Below, one piece after another: positions 50,930-59,555 of a DNA stretch of 64,000 nucleotides (the stretch's first letter is position 1; each line of letters begins with the position of its first letter). Below the pieces are notes generated by a model. The model was not told where the DNA came from. It worked only from the letters and a program-made list of their open reading frames with translations, and made no database searches. The position numbers and the translations under genes were made by a program. The stretch comes from JBDTNL01 sp039933785 (lineage in GTDB: Bacteria > Acidobacteriota > Thermoanaerobaculia > Multivoradales > JAGPDF01): positions 1 through 64,000 of the forward strand of contig JBDTNL010000009.1 of the NCBI GenBank assembly GCA_039933785.1. Direction: 5' to 3'.

Positions 50930-53573
50930 GCGCATTTACTCACGTCTGCTGTCGCTCTTTCCTGGCGAGTTCAGGGCCGAGTACGGCGAGGAAATGGCCG
51001 ACCTCGCGCGCGAGCGTAGTCGGCGGGAGAGGCCGCTGGGACTCCTCTTGGTCCTGCTCCTGGATGCGCTGAAGACCGCCCCTCGCGAGCACCTGATCCT
51101 GTGGTCGAGCGAGGTCCGGGTGGCCTTTCGCGGCCTCCGCCGGAGGCCGGGCTTCACTATGGTCGCGGCGGGATCGCTGGCGATCGGTTTGGGCGCGAGT
51201 GCGGCCATCTTCTGCGTCGCCGACGCGATTCTGTTGCGACCCCTGCCGATCGACCATCCGGAGCGCGTCGTTTCGTTGCGCAGTCAGTCCGAGGATTCTC
51301 CCATCGGGGTGTCGTTCCAAAGTGTCTCCTATCCCGACTACGCGGACTTGCGGCTTCGGAGTCGATCGTTTTCTGGCCTCGTCGCCTTCCAGACCGCGAG
51401 CGTTGCACTCGCTCCGCAGCCCGACTCGGCGGCGCGCCTGACCCTCGGCCTGCTGGTGAGCGACAACTTCTTTTCGACGCTGGGTGTCGAGCCGCGACTT
51501 GGGCGAGGGTTCCGTCCCGATGAGAACGCAGTGCCGGGCCGCGACGCCGTGGCCGTGTTGAGCGACGGCACGTGGCGGAACGCCTTCGCGGGCGATCCCG
51601 AGATCGTGGGCAAGACCGTGCGCCTGAACGGAGTGACCTTCACGGTCGTCGGCGTGACGCCGCCGAAGTTCACCAGCATCGACCCCTTCGTGCGCCCCGC
51701 CGTTTATGTGCCCCTGATGATGGCGCCGATGGTGTCGGGTGCGGGTGGAAAACGCATGCTCGAGGCGCGAGATGCGCGGAGCCTTGCGGTCAAGGGCCGC
51801 CTCCTTCCCGGTGTGAGCCCGCGACAGGCCGAGGCCGAATCGAAGGCGATCGCCGTCGATCTCGCTCGAAGCTATCCGGCCACCAACCACGATCAATCGC
51901 TCGCGGTGCGCACCGAGCTCGCCGCCCGCATCGAGAGCTCGCCCGGCGACGCCCGCATGGTGACCTTGCTGGTGGGGCTCGTCCTGCTGGTCATGCTCAT
52001 CGCCTGCGCCAACGTGGCGAGCCTGCTGCTCAGTCGAGCCGGCACACGGAGCGCAGAGCTGGCTCTACGAACGGCGATCGGAGCGAGCCCGATGCGAGTC
52101 GTGCGTCAGCTGCTGACTGAGAGCCTGTTGCTGGCGCTCCTCGGCGCGGTCATGGGAGCAGCGGTTGCCGGCGCGGGGGTCCGACTGTTCTCGCACATGG
52201 CACCACCGACCGATCTGCCGATCGAAGTCACGATTCGACTGGACTCTCGTGTCCTCGCCTGCGGCTTGGTACTTGCGGCCGGCAGCGTCCTCCTGTTCGG
52301 ATTGATTCCGGCGCTGCGCGCGGCGCGATCGAACCTGGTTCGCGACCTCAAGAGCGGCGATGCGGGACCAGGTGCGGATGGCCGAATCCCGCGTCTGCTC
52401 GGCCGGCAGGTCCTGGTCATCGTACAGGTTGCCCTGTCCCTCACACTGCTGGTTGCCGCCGCGTCTCTATTGGGGAGCTTCCGGCGCTATCTGAGTAGCG
52501 ATCCCGGATTTCGCCGCGCAGGGGTCTACATGTTGAGCTTGGACCCGACGGTCCTTCAGTACCCCGCCGATCGCGTTGCGGACTTCTACCATCAACTTTC
52601 GGGGCGAGTCGCGACGCTTCCCGGTGTTGAAAGCGCCACGCTCTCCTACGGCGTGCCTTTTGGCGATCGCTTCGAGTTCTTGAACCTGGTGCCGCAGGGC
52701 GAAACGTTGCCCGCGGGCAAGAAAGCGTTGTCAGTGCTGGGTGCGACCGTGGACGAGCACTACTTCTCGACCCTGCTCGTGCCGATCGTTTCCGGACGCG
52801 ACTTCCTGAACCAAGACACGGAACGATCGCCCCGCGTGGTCATCGTCAACCAGGAGTTCGAGCGCCGCCATTGGCCGGGCGGCTCGGCGCTCGGGAAACG
52901 CATTCGCTTGGCGGACGAAGGCGCCGGGGTGGAGGCCGAGGTCGTCGGCGTCGCGCGCACTCACCGCTACTTGTGGGTGGGAGAGACTCCGCGCGAGTTC
53001 GTTTATCTCCCGTTCGCACAGTCGAAGCGCCAGCGCATGACGCTCTTGGTCGCCACAACTGGTGATCCGGCCAGCATCGGGCCCGCCCTCCGGTCCGTGG
53101 TGCGAACGGTTGACCCCAACGTCCCGATGCTCGACGCCTCGACTATGGAGGACTTCTTCGCCATCCGTGCCGTGAATCTCTCCAACACCCTGGTCGAGGC
53201 CGTGTCCGCTATGGGTCTGGCAGGCTTCGCGCTGGCACTCGTCGGCCTGTTTGGGCTGATGAGCTCGACCGTGACGCGGCGGCTGCGCGAGATCGGAGTG
53301 CGCATGGCGATCGGCGCCACTCGTCATTCGGTGTCGAACATGGTCGTGCGCGAGGGCCTGTGGCTGGTGATGGCGGGCGTGCTGCTGGGGGTCGCGGGGG
53401 GAGCCGGCGTGCTGGTGTTGCTTACCGGACTCGTGGAAGGAACCCGGCTTGACGATCCGCTTCTGTTTCTACTGCTGCCGCTCTGCCTGGTCGCGACGGC
53501 GACTCTGGCTCTGGTGCAGCCGGCGCGTCGCGCGGCTGCGGTCGACCCGGTGGTCACTCTGCGACAGTCTTAA
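50904..53573 (+). CDS. ADOP-type ABC transporter permease
   Basis: An 889-residue permease of the acidobacterial duplicated orphan permease kind. The N-terminal 70 residues (FPGEFRAEYGEEMADLARE) form the ADOP-specific domain. Two MacB-like periplasmic regions and two FtsX domains follow, each with membrane helices (LLVGLVLLVMLIACANVASL, LLSRAGTRSAELALRTAIG; later GLAGFALALVGLFGLMSS, TVTRRLREIGVRMAIG). No ATP-binding subunit is next to it, hence 'orphan'. It is coupled to the PadR gene, and its tail overlaps the convergent DedA gene by four bases. Exported substrate unknown. Confidence 0.94.
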   Translation: MGSLRNAVERIYSRLLSLFPGEFRAEYGEEMADLARERSRRERPLGLLLVLLLDALKTAPREHLILWSSEVRVAFRGLRRRPGFTMVAAGSLAIGLGASAAIFCVADAILLRPLPIDHPERVVSLRSQSEDSPIGVSFQSVSYPDYADLRLRSRSFSGLVAFQTASVALAPQPDSAARLTLGLLVSDNFFSTLGVEPRLGRGFRPDENAVPGRDAVAVLSDGTWRNAFAGDPEIVGKTVRLNGVTFTVVGVTPPKFTSIDPFVRPAVYVPLMMAPMVSGAGGKRMLEARDARSLAVKGRLLPGVSPRQAEAESKAIAVDLARSYPATNHDQSLAVRTELAARIESSPGDARMVTLLVGLVLLVMLIACANVASLLLSRAGTRSAELALRTAIGASPMRVVRQLLTESLLLALLGAVMGAAVAGAGVRLFSHMAPPTDLPIEVTIRLDSRVLACGLVLAAGSVLLFGLIPALRAARSNLVRDLKSGDAGPGADGRIPRLLGRQVLVIVQVALSLTLLVAAASLLGSFRRYLSSDPGFRRAGVYMLSLDPTVLQYPADRVADFYHQLSGRVATLPGVESATLSYGVPFGDRFEFLNLVPQGETLPAGKKALSVLGATVDEHYFSTLLVPIVSGRDFLNQDTERSPRVVIVNQEFERRHWPGGSALGKRIRLADEGAGVEAEVVGVARTHRYLWVGETPREFVYLPFAQSKRQRMTLLVATTGDPASIGPALRSVVRTVDPNVPMLDASTMEDFFAIRAVNLSNTLVEAVSAMGLAGFALALVGLFGLMSSTVTRRLREIGVRMAIGATRHSVSNMVVREGLWLVMAGVLLGVAGGAGVLVLLTGLVEGTRLDDPLLFLLLPLCLVATATLALVQPARRAAAVDPVVTLRQS

Positions 53574-54211
53574 GCTCTAGCGCGCCGCGAGCGCAGGATC
53601 TCGACGATCGCCGGCAGGATCGAAACGAAGATCACCGCCAGAATCACCAGCGAGAAGTTCTTCTGCACGAACGGCAGATTGCCGAAGAAATAGCCGGCGA
53701 GGGTGCAGACCAGGACCCAGAGCGCGCCGCCGGCGAGGCTGAAGGCGAGGAATCTCGAGTAGCGCATGCTGCCGACCCCGGCGACGAACGGCGCGAACGT
53801 CCGCACGATCGGCACGAAGCGCGCCATGACTAACGTCTTGCCGCCGTATTTCTCGTAGAACGCGTGGGTGCGATCGAGGTGCTGTTGCTTGACGAACGGC
53901 ACCTTGCCGCCGCCGGCGAGCTTCGGTCCGAGCAGATAGCCGACGGCGTAGTTGACGTTGTCGCCCAGCACGGCGGCGGCGAAGAGGCCGGGGATCAACC
54001 AGTCGAGTCGCATCGCGCCGGCTCCGGCGAAGGCCCCGGCCGCGAACAGGAGCGAGTCGCCGGGCAGGAACGGCGTGACGACCAGCCCGGTTTCGCAGAA
54101 AACGGTGAGAAACAGCAGGCCATACGTCCACGCGCCGTAGGTCTCGAGGATGGCCTTGAGATGCGTATCGAGGTGGAGGAAGAGATCCACCGCTTTGTGC
54201 AGGAGCTCCAT
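53570..54211 (-). CDS. DedA family membrane protein
   Basis: A 213-residue inner-membrane protein with the DedA/SNARE-associated pattern: FCETGLVVTPFLPGDSLLFA, ALGDNVNYAVGYLLG, the HAFYEKYGGKTLVMARFVPI re-entrant segment, TFAPFVAGVGSMRYSRFLAF and a last TM helix. DedA proteins act as lipid scramblases or flippases and support envelope integrity. It is convergent with the ADOP gene, and a hypothetical membrane protein gene lies upstream. Confidence 0.95.
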   Translation of the reverse strand: MELLHKAVDLFLHLDTHLKAILETYGAWTYGLLFLTVFCETGLVVTPFLPGDSLLFAAGAFAGAGAMRLDWLIPGLFAAAVLGDNVNYAVGYLLGPKLAGGGKVPFVKQQHLDRTHAFYEKYGGKTLVMARFVPIVRTFAPFVAGVGSMRYSRFLAFSLAGGALWVLVCTLAGYFFGNLPFVQKNFSLVILAVIFVSILPAIVEILRSRRARA

Positions 54212-54227
54212 AGAGCCGGCTACGGTA

Positions 54228-54788
54228 TCACTTGGGCCAGAGCCACCCGAAGGTCCCCGCTGTCAGCAGGGCGTAGATCAGGCCGTCGAAGACCGAGAGC
54301 AGGGTGGTGCTCCAGCGGCGCCGGTACCAGATTGAAAACTGCAGGAGCGCCAGCGCATACCCGAGGAAGGCCGTGGTGCCCACGAAGCGGAAGACTTCGA
54401 GGTATTGCGCTCCGGGAGCGAGTGCGTGGCCGGTGAGATAGGCCGCGAAGACCCCGACCACCAGCGAATACACGAACCAGAGCAGCATCGCCGAGCCCAT
54501 CGCATATTGGCCCTTGGGACCAACCGTCATGGTGGCGACCGGCCCGGCGTCCATCTTGGCCTTGAACGCGGGATCCTTCATCGCCGCCATCGAGGAGGCG
54601 TGCGGAAGGCTGTAGTCGCCGGGCGGAATTTCGAACGGTCGCAGCGCCGCCATGATCTCGTCCTCCTTGGCGAGGGTCTGAAAATCGTTGGCGTGATAGC
54701 CGAGCGCCATGTGGATGATCGAGCTCGCGAGGAAGACGATAACGGCGGAGAGCGCGATCGGGAGCCAAAGCGAGAGCAGGGACACCAT
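54228..54788 (-). CDS. Uncharacterised membrane protein with a conserved small domain
   Basis: A 186-residue protein with a strong ribosome site (AAGGAGG) before the ATG at 54788. TM segments are near 5-25 (LSLWLPIALSAVIVFLASSI), 95-120 (AMLLWFVYSLVVGVFAAYL), 135-155 and 165-183. Between the first two is an unusual soluble loop with FQTLAKEDEIMAALRPF and KAKMDAGPVATMTVGPKG. No characterised family is recognised. It precedes the DedA gene on the same strand, 16 bases away. Confidence 0.78.
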   Translation of the reverse strand: MVSLLSLWLPIALSAVIVFLASSIIHMALGYHANDFQTLAKEDEIMAALRPFEIPPGDYSLPHASSMAAMKDPAFKAKMDAGPVATMTVGPKGQYAMGSAMLLWFVYSLVVGVFAAYLTGHALAPGAQYLEVFRFVGTTAFLGYALALLQFSIWYRRRWSTTLLSVFDGLIYALLTAGTFGWLWPK

Positions 54789-54947
54789 GGGGAGCCTCCT
54801 TTTTTGCCGCGGGTTGTTGGTCGCCAGGCCCGCACTGTACCGCGAGACCTGGAGAACCGCACCTGCCGGCGCACGGCTTGACCCTCGCGTGTTGTGGCCC
54901 CCCCGATGCTCTGTGAGACTGCGAGTGCCGGTTTCCGGGGGTACGTG

Positions 54948-57683
54948 ATGGCGCGAGGACGTAGAGATTGGGATGTCTCGATGGCCGGGGTGGCATTGTT
55001 GCTGGCCGGCTTTTTCGGTGGCGCGCCGGCTGAAGCCGAACCGCGCCTGGTGGCCGACCTCAATACGGCGCCCGGCCAGCTGCTTGTCGGCCCGGGCGGT
55101 CGAGGGTTAGAGCACGACGGCATCGAGTATTTCCCGGCCGCCGACGCCCAGCACGGAGGCGAGCTCTGGCGCTCGGACGGCAGCGCCGCCGGCACCTATC
55201 GCTTGACCGACGTCTGCCCCGGGGTTTGCACCAGCGCCGTGGCACCGGTTTTCTACGCCAATGGGTTGGTCTATTTCACCGCGACCGATGGCGAGCGCGG
55301 TAGCGAAATCTGGCGCACCGACGGGACGCCGGGGGCCGAAGAGTTGTTCGTCGACCTCTGCCAAGGTCCGTGCAGCACGGACGCCCTAGGATTCATCGAA
55401 TGGAAGGGGACGTTTTGGTTCGTGGTCAACCCGACCGGAGCGGGCCCCGCGCTCTGGCGGACCGACGGAACTGCTGAGGGCACGCAAGTGGTTGCCGAGT
55501 TGTGTTCCGATCTGTCGATTTGCGGCCTCGATGCCAACTCGCAGACGTTCCTCGGATTGCCCGACCCTTCCGATCAAGGACTGCTCCTCACCGTCTATCG
55601 CAGCGATCTGCCGGCGATCTTCCGCACCGACGGCACCGCGACGGGAACCGTCCTCTTGCACCAGATGGCTCCGAGGAGTACGCCGCTCTTCCAGGCCGCG
55701 CCCCGGGCCGCCCGGACAGGCAACTCCGACCGGTTGTACTTTCTGGATGGCGACGTGCTCTGGGTGAGCGACGGCACGGTTGCCGGCACCCATGCCGTGC
55801 GCGACATCGCGCCCTTGGTGCAACAGGTCTACATCCAGTCGAGCAAGGTGGTCGATGGGGTCTTCTATGCGACCTTCGGCTACGGCGAGTGGCTCCGTTC
55901 GGACGGCACCGAGGGTGGCACTCAGGTGCTGGCGCAGGTCGCGCCGGCTTCGACTCCGATCCTCGCCAGCCTCGGCGGATTCGTCTATGCGGTGACGACC
56001 GACGGTATATGGCGCACTGCGGGAACGCCCTCAACGACGACCAAGGTGGCTCCGCTTCATGGCTACGTGCTGTCAGTCCTCGAGCAGCCTCAGCGTCTCT
56101 TCATCGTGATCTATGTCGACGCTCCGGTCCTCTGGACGAGCGACGGCACCGCCGCGGGGACTCGGCCCGTGACCCGCGGGGTCGACGCGTCCCCAATCAA
56201 CACCTTCAATGGCGGAATTCTGTTCGCCGGGCCCTCGAGTGCGCTCTGGAAGGTCGGCCCAGCCGGTGTGTCGGCGGAGAGGCTGCACGAGTTTCAGCCG
56301 GCCGACGGCCCCTCGGGCCCGCGTGGACAGGCGGTGGTCGGGCGGCACCTACTGATGTACTCCCAGGTCGGCCCGGGGAACACGCGGTTGATGTCCTCGG
56401 ACGGCACTACCCATGGCACTGTCGAGGTTAGCTCCGCCGTACGGGAGCCCATCGACAGCCTCGACGAGCCGCGCGAGCACGATTTCACCGTGGTGGGCTC
56501 GCGCGCGTTCTTCTCCGCCAACCGCCGATTTTGGGCCACCGATGGCTCCAGGCTGGGCACTCGCGCGCTGCAGAAGCGATCGGGTGGCCTCGGTTCCGCC
56601 GTCCCGATCGCCGCGGTGGGTGATGGCTTGTTGTTCTCTGGCCATACCGGAAGCGCCGTGCACTGCGATCCGGGTGAGAGCGAGCCCTGGATGACCGATG
56701 GAACGCGACTCGGGACGCGTCGAATCGTCGACCTCAACCCATTCCTGACGCTCGCCAACTCGCCGCCCTGCGATGACGTGACGCTCTCCTCGGAGCCGGG
56801 CCCGGGAGTGGGTCTCGGGGGCCTGGCTTTCTTCGCTGCCGACGATCTCATCCACGGGCGAGAGCTCTTCGCCACCGACGGCACAACGAGCGGAACCCGT
56901 CTAGTCGCCGACATCAATCTCGGGCAGGTGCCCAACACGGTGACCGACCCCGACGTATCCCCGCACGCTCCGGAGGTGATCGGGTTGGGTTCGTCGCCCT
57001 CCGATTTCGCCCGCCTCGGCAGCTCGGTGCTCTTCGTGGCCGACGACGGCCGGACGGGTCGAGAGCTCTGGATCACCAATGGGCGGCGCCGTGGTACCCA
57101 TCGGATTGCCGACCTCGCGCTGGGCCCGGAAAGCTCGTCGCCGCGGAGCCTCGTGACCATGGGGGGCTTGGTGTACTTCTTCGCTCGGCACGACGGTACT
57201 GAGGCCTTGTATCGCACCGACGGCACGGGCGGAGGTACCCGGTTGGTGAGCACGCTCGAGCTCGACGGCGCGCTCTCGCTGCCCGAGACCTTGGTCGCGG
57301 TGGGCGACAAAGTGTTCTTCTCCGCCTGGAACCGATCAACCGGCAAGGAGCTCTGGACCAGCCAGGGCACGGTCGAATCCACCCGGATGGTGGTGAACCT
57401 GCGGCTGGGTGAACGTGGCTCGAGCCCGCAGAACCTGGCGGCTGCGGGTGGAGTCCTGGTCTTTGCCGCAGAAGACGGCGCGTCGGGCATGGAGCCGTGG
57501 CGAAGCGATGGCACCGCCGACGGCACGTTCCGGCTTGGCGACATCGCCGCCGGATCGGCCGCGAGCAATCCGGGCCCGTTCTCGGTCGTCGATGGCCAGG
57601 TTCTGTTCGGGGTCGACGACGGAATCCACGGTCGGGAGTTGTGGTCCATACCGCTCGCCGAGCTTGCAGACCGCCTTCGCTGA
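54948..57683 (+). CDS. Secreted ELWxxDGT-repeat protein (second copy)
   Basis: About 911 residues. I choose the ATG at 54948, with GGGG six bases ahead, over an earlier in-frame ATG at 54894; it gives a plausible signal peptide (VSMAGVALLLAGFFGGAPAEA). The whole mature protein is built from ELWxxDGT-type repeats (ELWRSDGSAAGTYRL, EIWRTDGT, ELWITNGRRRGTHRI, ELWTSQGTVESTRMV, MEPWRSDGTADGTFRL) predicting large propeller blades. It ends directly after the last repeat and lacks the FWFF modules of the relative at 10946. Cell-surface location is assumed; activity unknown. Confidence 0.85.
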   Translation: MARGRRDWDVSMAGVALLLAGFFGGAPAEAEPRLVADLNTAPGQLLVGPGGRGLEHDGIEYFPAADAQHGGELWRSDGSAAGTYRLTDVCPGVCTSAVAPVFYANGLVYFTATDGERGSEIWRTDGTPGAEELFVDLCQGPCSTDALGFIEWKGTFWFVVNPTGAGPALWRTDGTAEGTQVVAELCSDLSICGLDANSQTFLGLPDPSDQGLLLTVYRSDLPAIFRTDGTATGTVLLHQMAPRSTPLFQAAPRAARTGNSDRLYFLDGDVLWVSDGTVAGTHAVRDIAPLVQQVYIQSSKVVDGVFYATFGYGEWLRSDGTEGGTQVLAQVAPASTPILASLGGFVYAVTTDGIWRTAGTPSTTTKVAPLHGYVLSVLEQPQRLFIVIYVDAPVLWTSDGTAAGTRPVTRGVDASPINTFNGGILFAGPSSALWKVGPAGVSAERLHEFQPADGPSGPRGQAVVGRHLLMYSQVGPGNTRLMSSDGTTHGTVEVSSAVREPIDSLDEPREHDFTVVGSRAFFSANRRFWATDGSRLGTRALQKRSGGLGSAVPIAAVGDGLLFSGHTGSAVHCDPGESEPWMTDGTRLGTRRIVDLNPFLTLANSPPCDDVTLSSEPGPGVGLGGLAFFAADDLIHGRELFATDGTTSGTRLVADINLGQVPNTVTDPDVSPHAPEVIGLGSSPSDFARLGSSVLFVADDGRTGRELWITNGRRRGTHRIADLALGPESSSPRSLVTMGGLVYFFARHDGTEALYRTDGTGGGTRLVSTLELDGALSLPETLVAVGDKVFFSAWNRSTGKELWTSQGTVESTRMVVNLRLGERGSSPQNLAAAGGVLVFAAEDGASGMEPWRSDGTADGTFRLGDIAAGSAASNPGPFSVVDGQVLFGVDDGIHGRELWSIPLAELADRLR

Positions 57684-57773
57684 GCCCAGATTGGGCCTGC
57701 TGCATTGCTTTAGCCCAGTCCCTTTGCAAGACTGCGGCGAACCGCAACAGTCCCTATTCGCTCGGGAGGACAG

Positions 57774-59555
57774 ATGTTCCAGGGCATCTTCCGCAGGAAG
57801 TCGTTGAACGCGATTCTGTCCTCGGCCGAGGAGGGGCAGGGCTTCACTACCCTCAAACGGTCGCTGGGCGCCTTTCAACTGACGCTCTTGGGCATCGGCG
57901 CCATCATCGGCGCCGGCATCTTCTCGACCGTCGGCACCGCGGCGGCGGGCGGCGCCGATCACCCGGGCGCCGGTCCGGCGATCATTCTGTCGTTCGTGCT
58001 CACGGCCATCACTTGCGGCTTCGCCGCTCTGTGCTATGCCGAGTTCACTTCGATGGTGCCGATCTCCGGCTCGGCCTACACGTACGCCTACGCGACGCTA
58101 GGCGAGCTGATCGGTTGGATCATCGGCTGGGACCTGATCATCGAGTACGCGGTCGGCAACGTCGCGGTGGCGATTTCCTGGTCGGGGTACTTCCAGGAGC
58201 TGATGCGCGGCTTCGGGATCTCCTTCCCTGCCTGGCTCGCGACCGACTATCGAAGCGCCGCTCAGGCGGCCCGGCAGGTGGCGGAGGGGGCCGCGGCGGG
58301 AACGCCGGTGATCGATGGCGCGATCCTCCAGGGCGCGGAGGCGCTGGCGAAGGCGCCGCACTTCCTGGGCCTTCCGATGGTATTCAACCTCCCGGCCTTC
58401 CTGATCGTCATGCTCGTCACCTGGGTGCTGGTGGTAGGTATTCGCGAGAGCGCCTGGTTCAATTCATCGATGGTGATCCTGAAGCTCGCCATCATCACGT
58501 TCTTCATCGCCATGGGCTCCTACTATGTGAAGCCGGCGAACTGGCATCCCTTCGCGCCCAATGGGATGCACGGCGTCTTCGGCGCCGCGGCGATCATCTT
58601 CTTCGCCTATATCGGCTTCGACGCGGTGTCAACGGCGGCCGAGGAAGCAAAGAACCCCGGCCGCGATCTGCCACGCGCCATTCTTGGTAGCCTGGTGGTC
58701 TGCACCGTGATCTACATCGCGGTCGCTGCGGTGCTGACAGGCATGCTGCCGTGGCAGCAGCTCGGCACCGCCGAACCTCTGGCAACCGCCTTCTCCGCCC
58801 TGAATCTCAGGTGGCCCGCGCTGGTGATCTCGCTCGGTGCGGTGTTCGCCACGACCTCGGTGCTGATCGTGTTCCAGCTCGGCCAGCCGCGCATCTTCTT
58901 CTCCATGGCGCGCGACGGTCTGCTGCCCAAGTGGGCCGCCAAGGTGCATCCCAAGTACCGCACGCCGTACATCACTACCATCATCACCGGGGTGCTGGTG
59001 GGGGTATTCGCTGGGGTCGCCAACATCAACGAGGTGGTCGAGCTGACCAATATCGGTACGCTCTTTGCGTTCGTGCTGGTGTGCTTCGGCGTCACCATCC
59101 TGCGCTATCGCGAACCCGATCGGCCGCGCACTTTCAAGGTCTGGGGTGGCGCGTGGCTGGTGCCGATGCTCGGCGCCGCCTCCTGTCTCTTCCTGATGTT
59201 CTACTTGCCGCCGGCTTCCTGGTGGCGCTTCTTCGGCTGGCTGGTCCTCGGCATGTCGGTCTACTTTTCCTACGGCTATCAGAACAGCACGGTGGGTAGG
59301 GAAGGCGGTCGGCCAGCCTTCGCGACCGGTCCGCAGAAACTGCTGGCCTTCGGTACGTTCCTCGTCGCCTGCGGGCTGTTCGTCATTCCCCACGATGCAG
59401 GTCCGCTGCAGCTCTTCCACGAGATGGTGACCCGCGCCGAGGGCGACCACACGCGAGCCCTGGTCGGTCTGTCCTTGATCGGCATCGGACTGCTGGGCGC
59501 GATCGCCGGCGCCCTCGGCGGCTCGAGCGGTGACGGGAGAGCCGCGGCTCGCTGA
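57774..59555 (+). CDS. APC superfamily amino-acid permease (CAT-like), long form
   Basis: A 593-residue transporter with TTLKRSLGAFQLTLLGIGAI, an IIGAGIFSTVGTAA unwound helix, ISGSAYTYAYATLGELIGW and FFAYIGFDAVSTAAEEAKNP. It has a roughly 50-residue insert around 155-200 (ATDYRSAAQAARQVAEGAAA) and two extra TM segments at the C-terminus compared with the copy at 47363. The GGGAGG ribosome site precedes the ATG. It overlaps the AAA ATPase gene by 26 bases. Probably imports a cationic or neutral amino acid. Confidence 0.94.
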   Translation: MFQGIFRRKSLNAILSSAEEGQGFTTLKRSLGAFQLTLLGIGAIIGAGIFSTVGTAAAGGADHPGAGPAIILSFVLTAITCGFAALCYAEFTSMVPISGSAYTYAYATLGELIGWIIGWDLIIEYAVGNVAVAISWSGYFQELMRGFGISFPAWLATDYRSAAQAARQVAEGAAAGTPVIDGAILQGAEALAKAPHFLGLPMVFNLPAFLIVMLVTWVLVVGIRESAWFNSSMVILKLAIITFFIAMGSYYVKPANWHPFAPNGMHGVFGAAAIIFFAYIGFDAVSTAAEEAKNPGRDLPRAILGSLVVCTVIYIAVAAVLTGMLPWQQLGTAEPLATAFSALNLRWPALVISLGAVFATTSVLIVFQLGQPRIFFSMARDGLLPKWAAKVHPKYRTPYITTIITGVLVGVFAGVANINEVVELTNIGTLFAFVLVCFGVTILRYREPDRPRTFKVWGGAWLVPMLGAASCLFLMFYLPPASWWRFFGWLVLGMSVYFSYGYQNSTVGREGGRPAFATGPQKLLAFGTFLVACGLFVIPHDAGPLQLFHEMVTRAEGDHTRALVGLSLIGIGLLGAIAGALGGSSGDGRAAAR

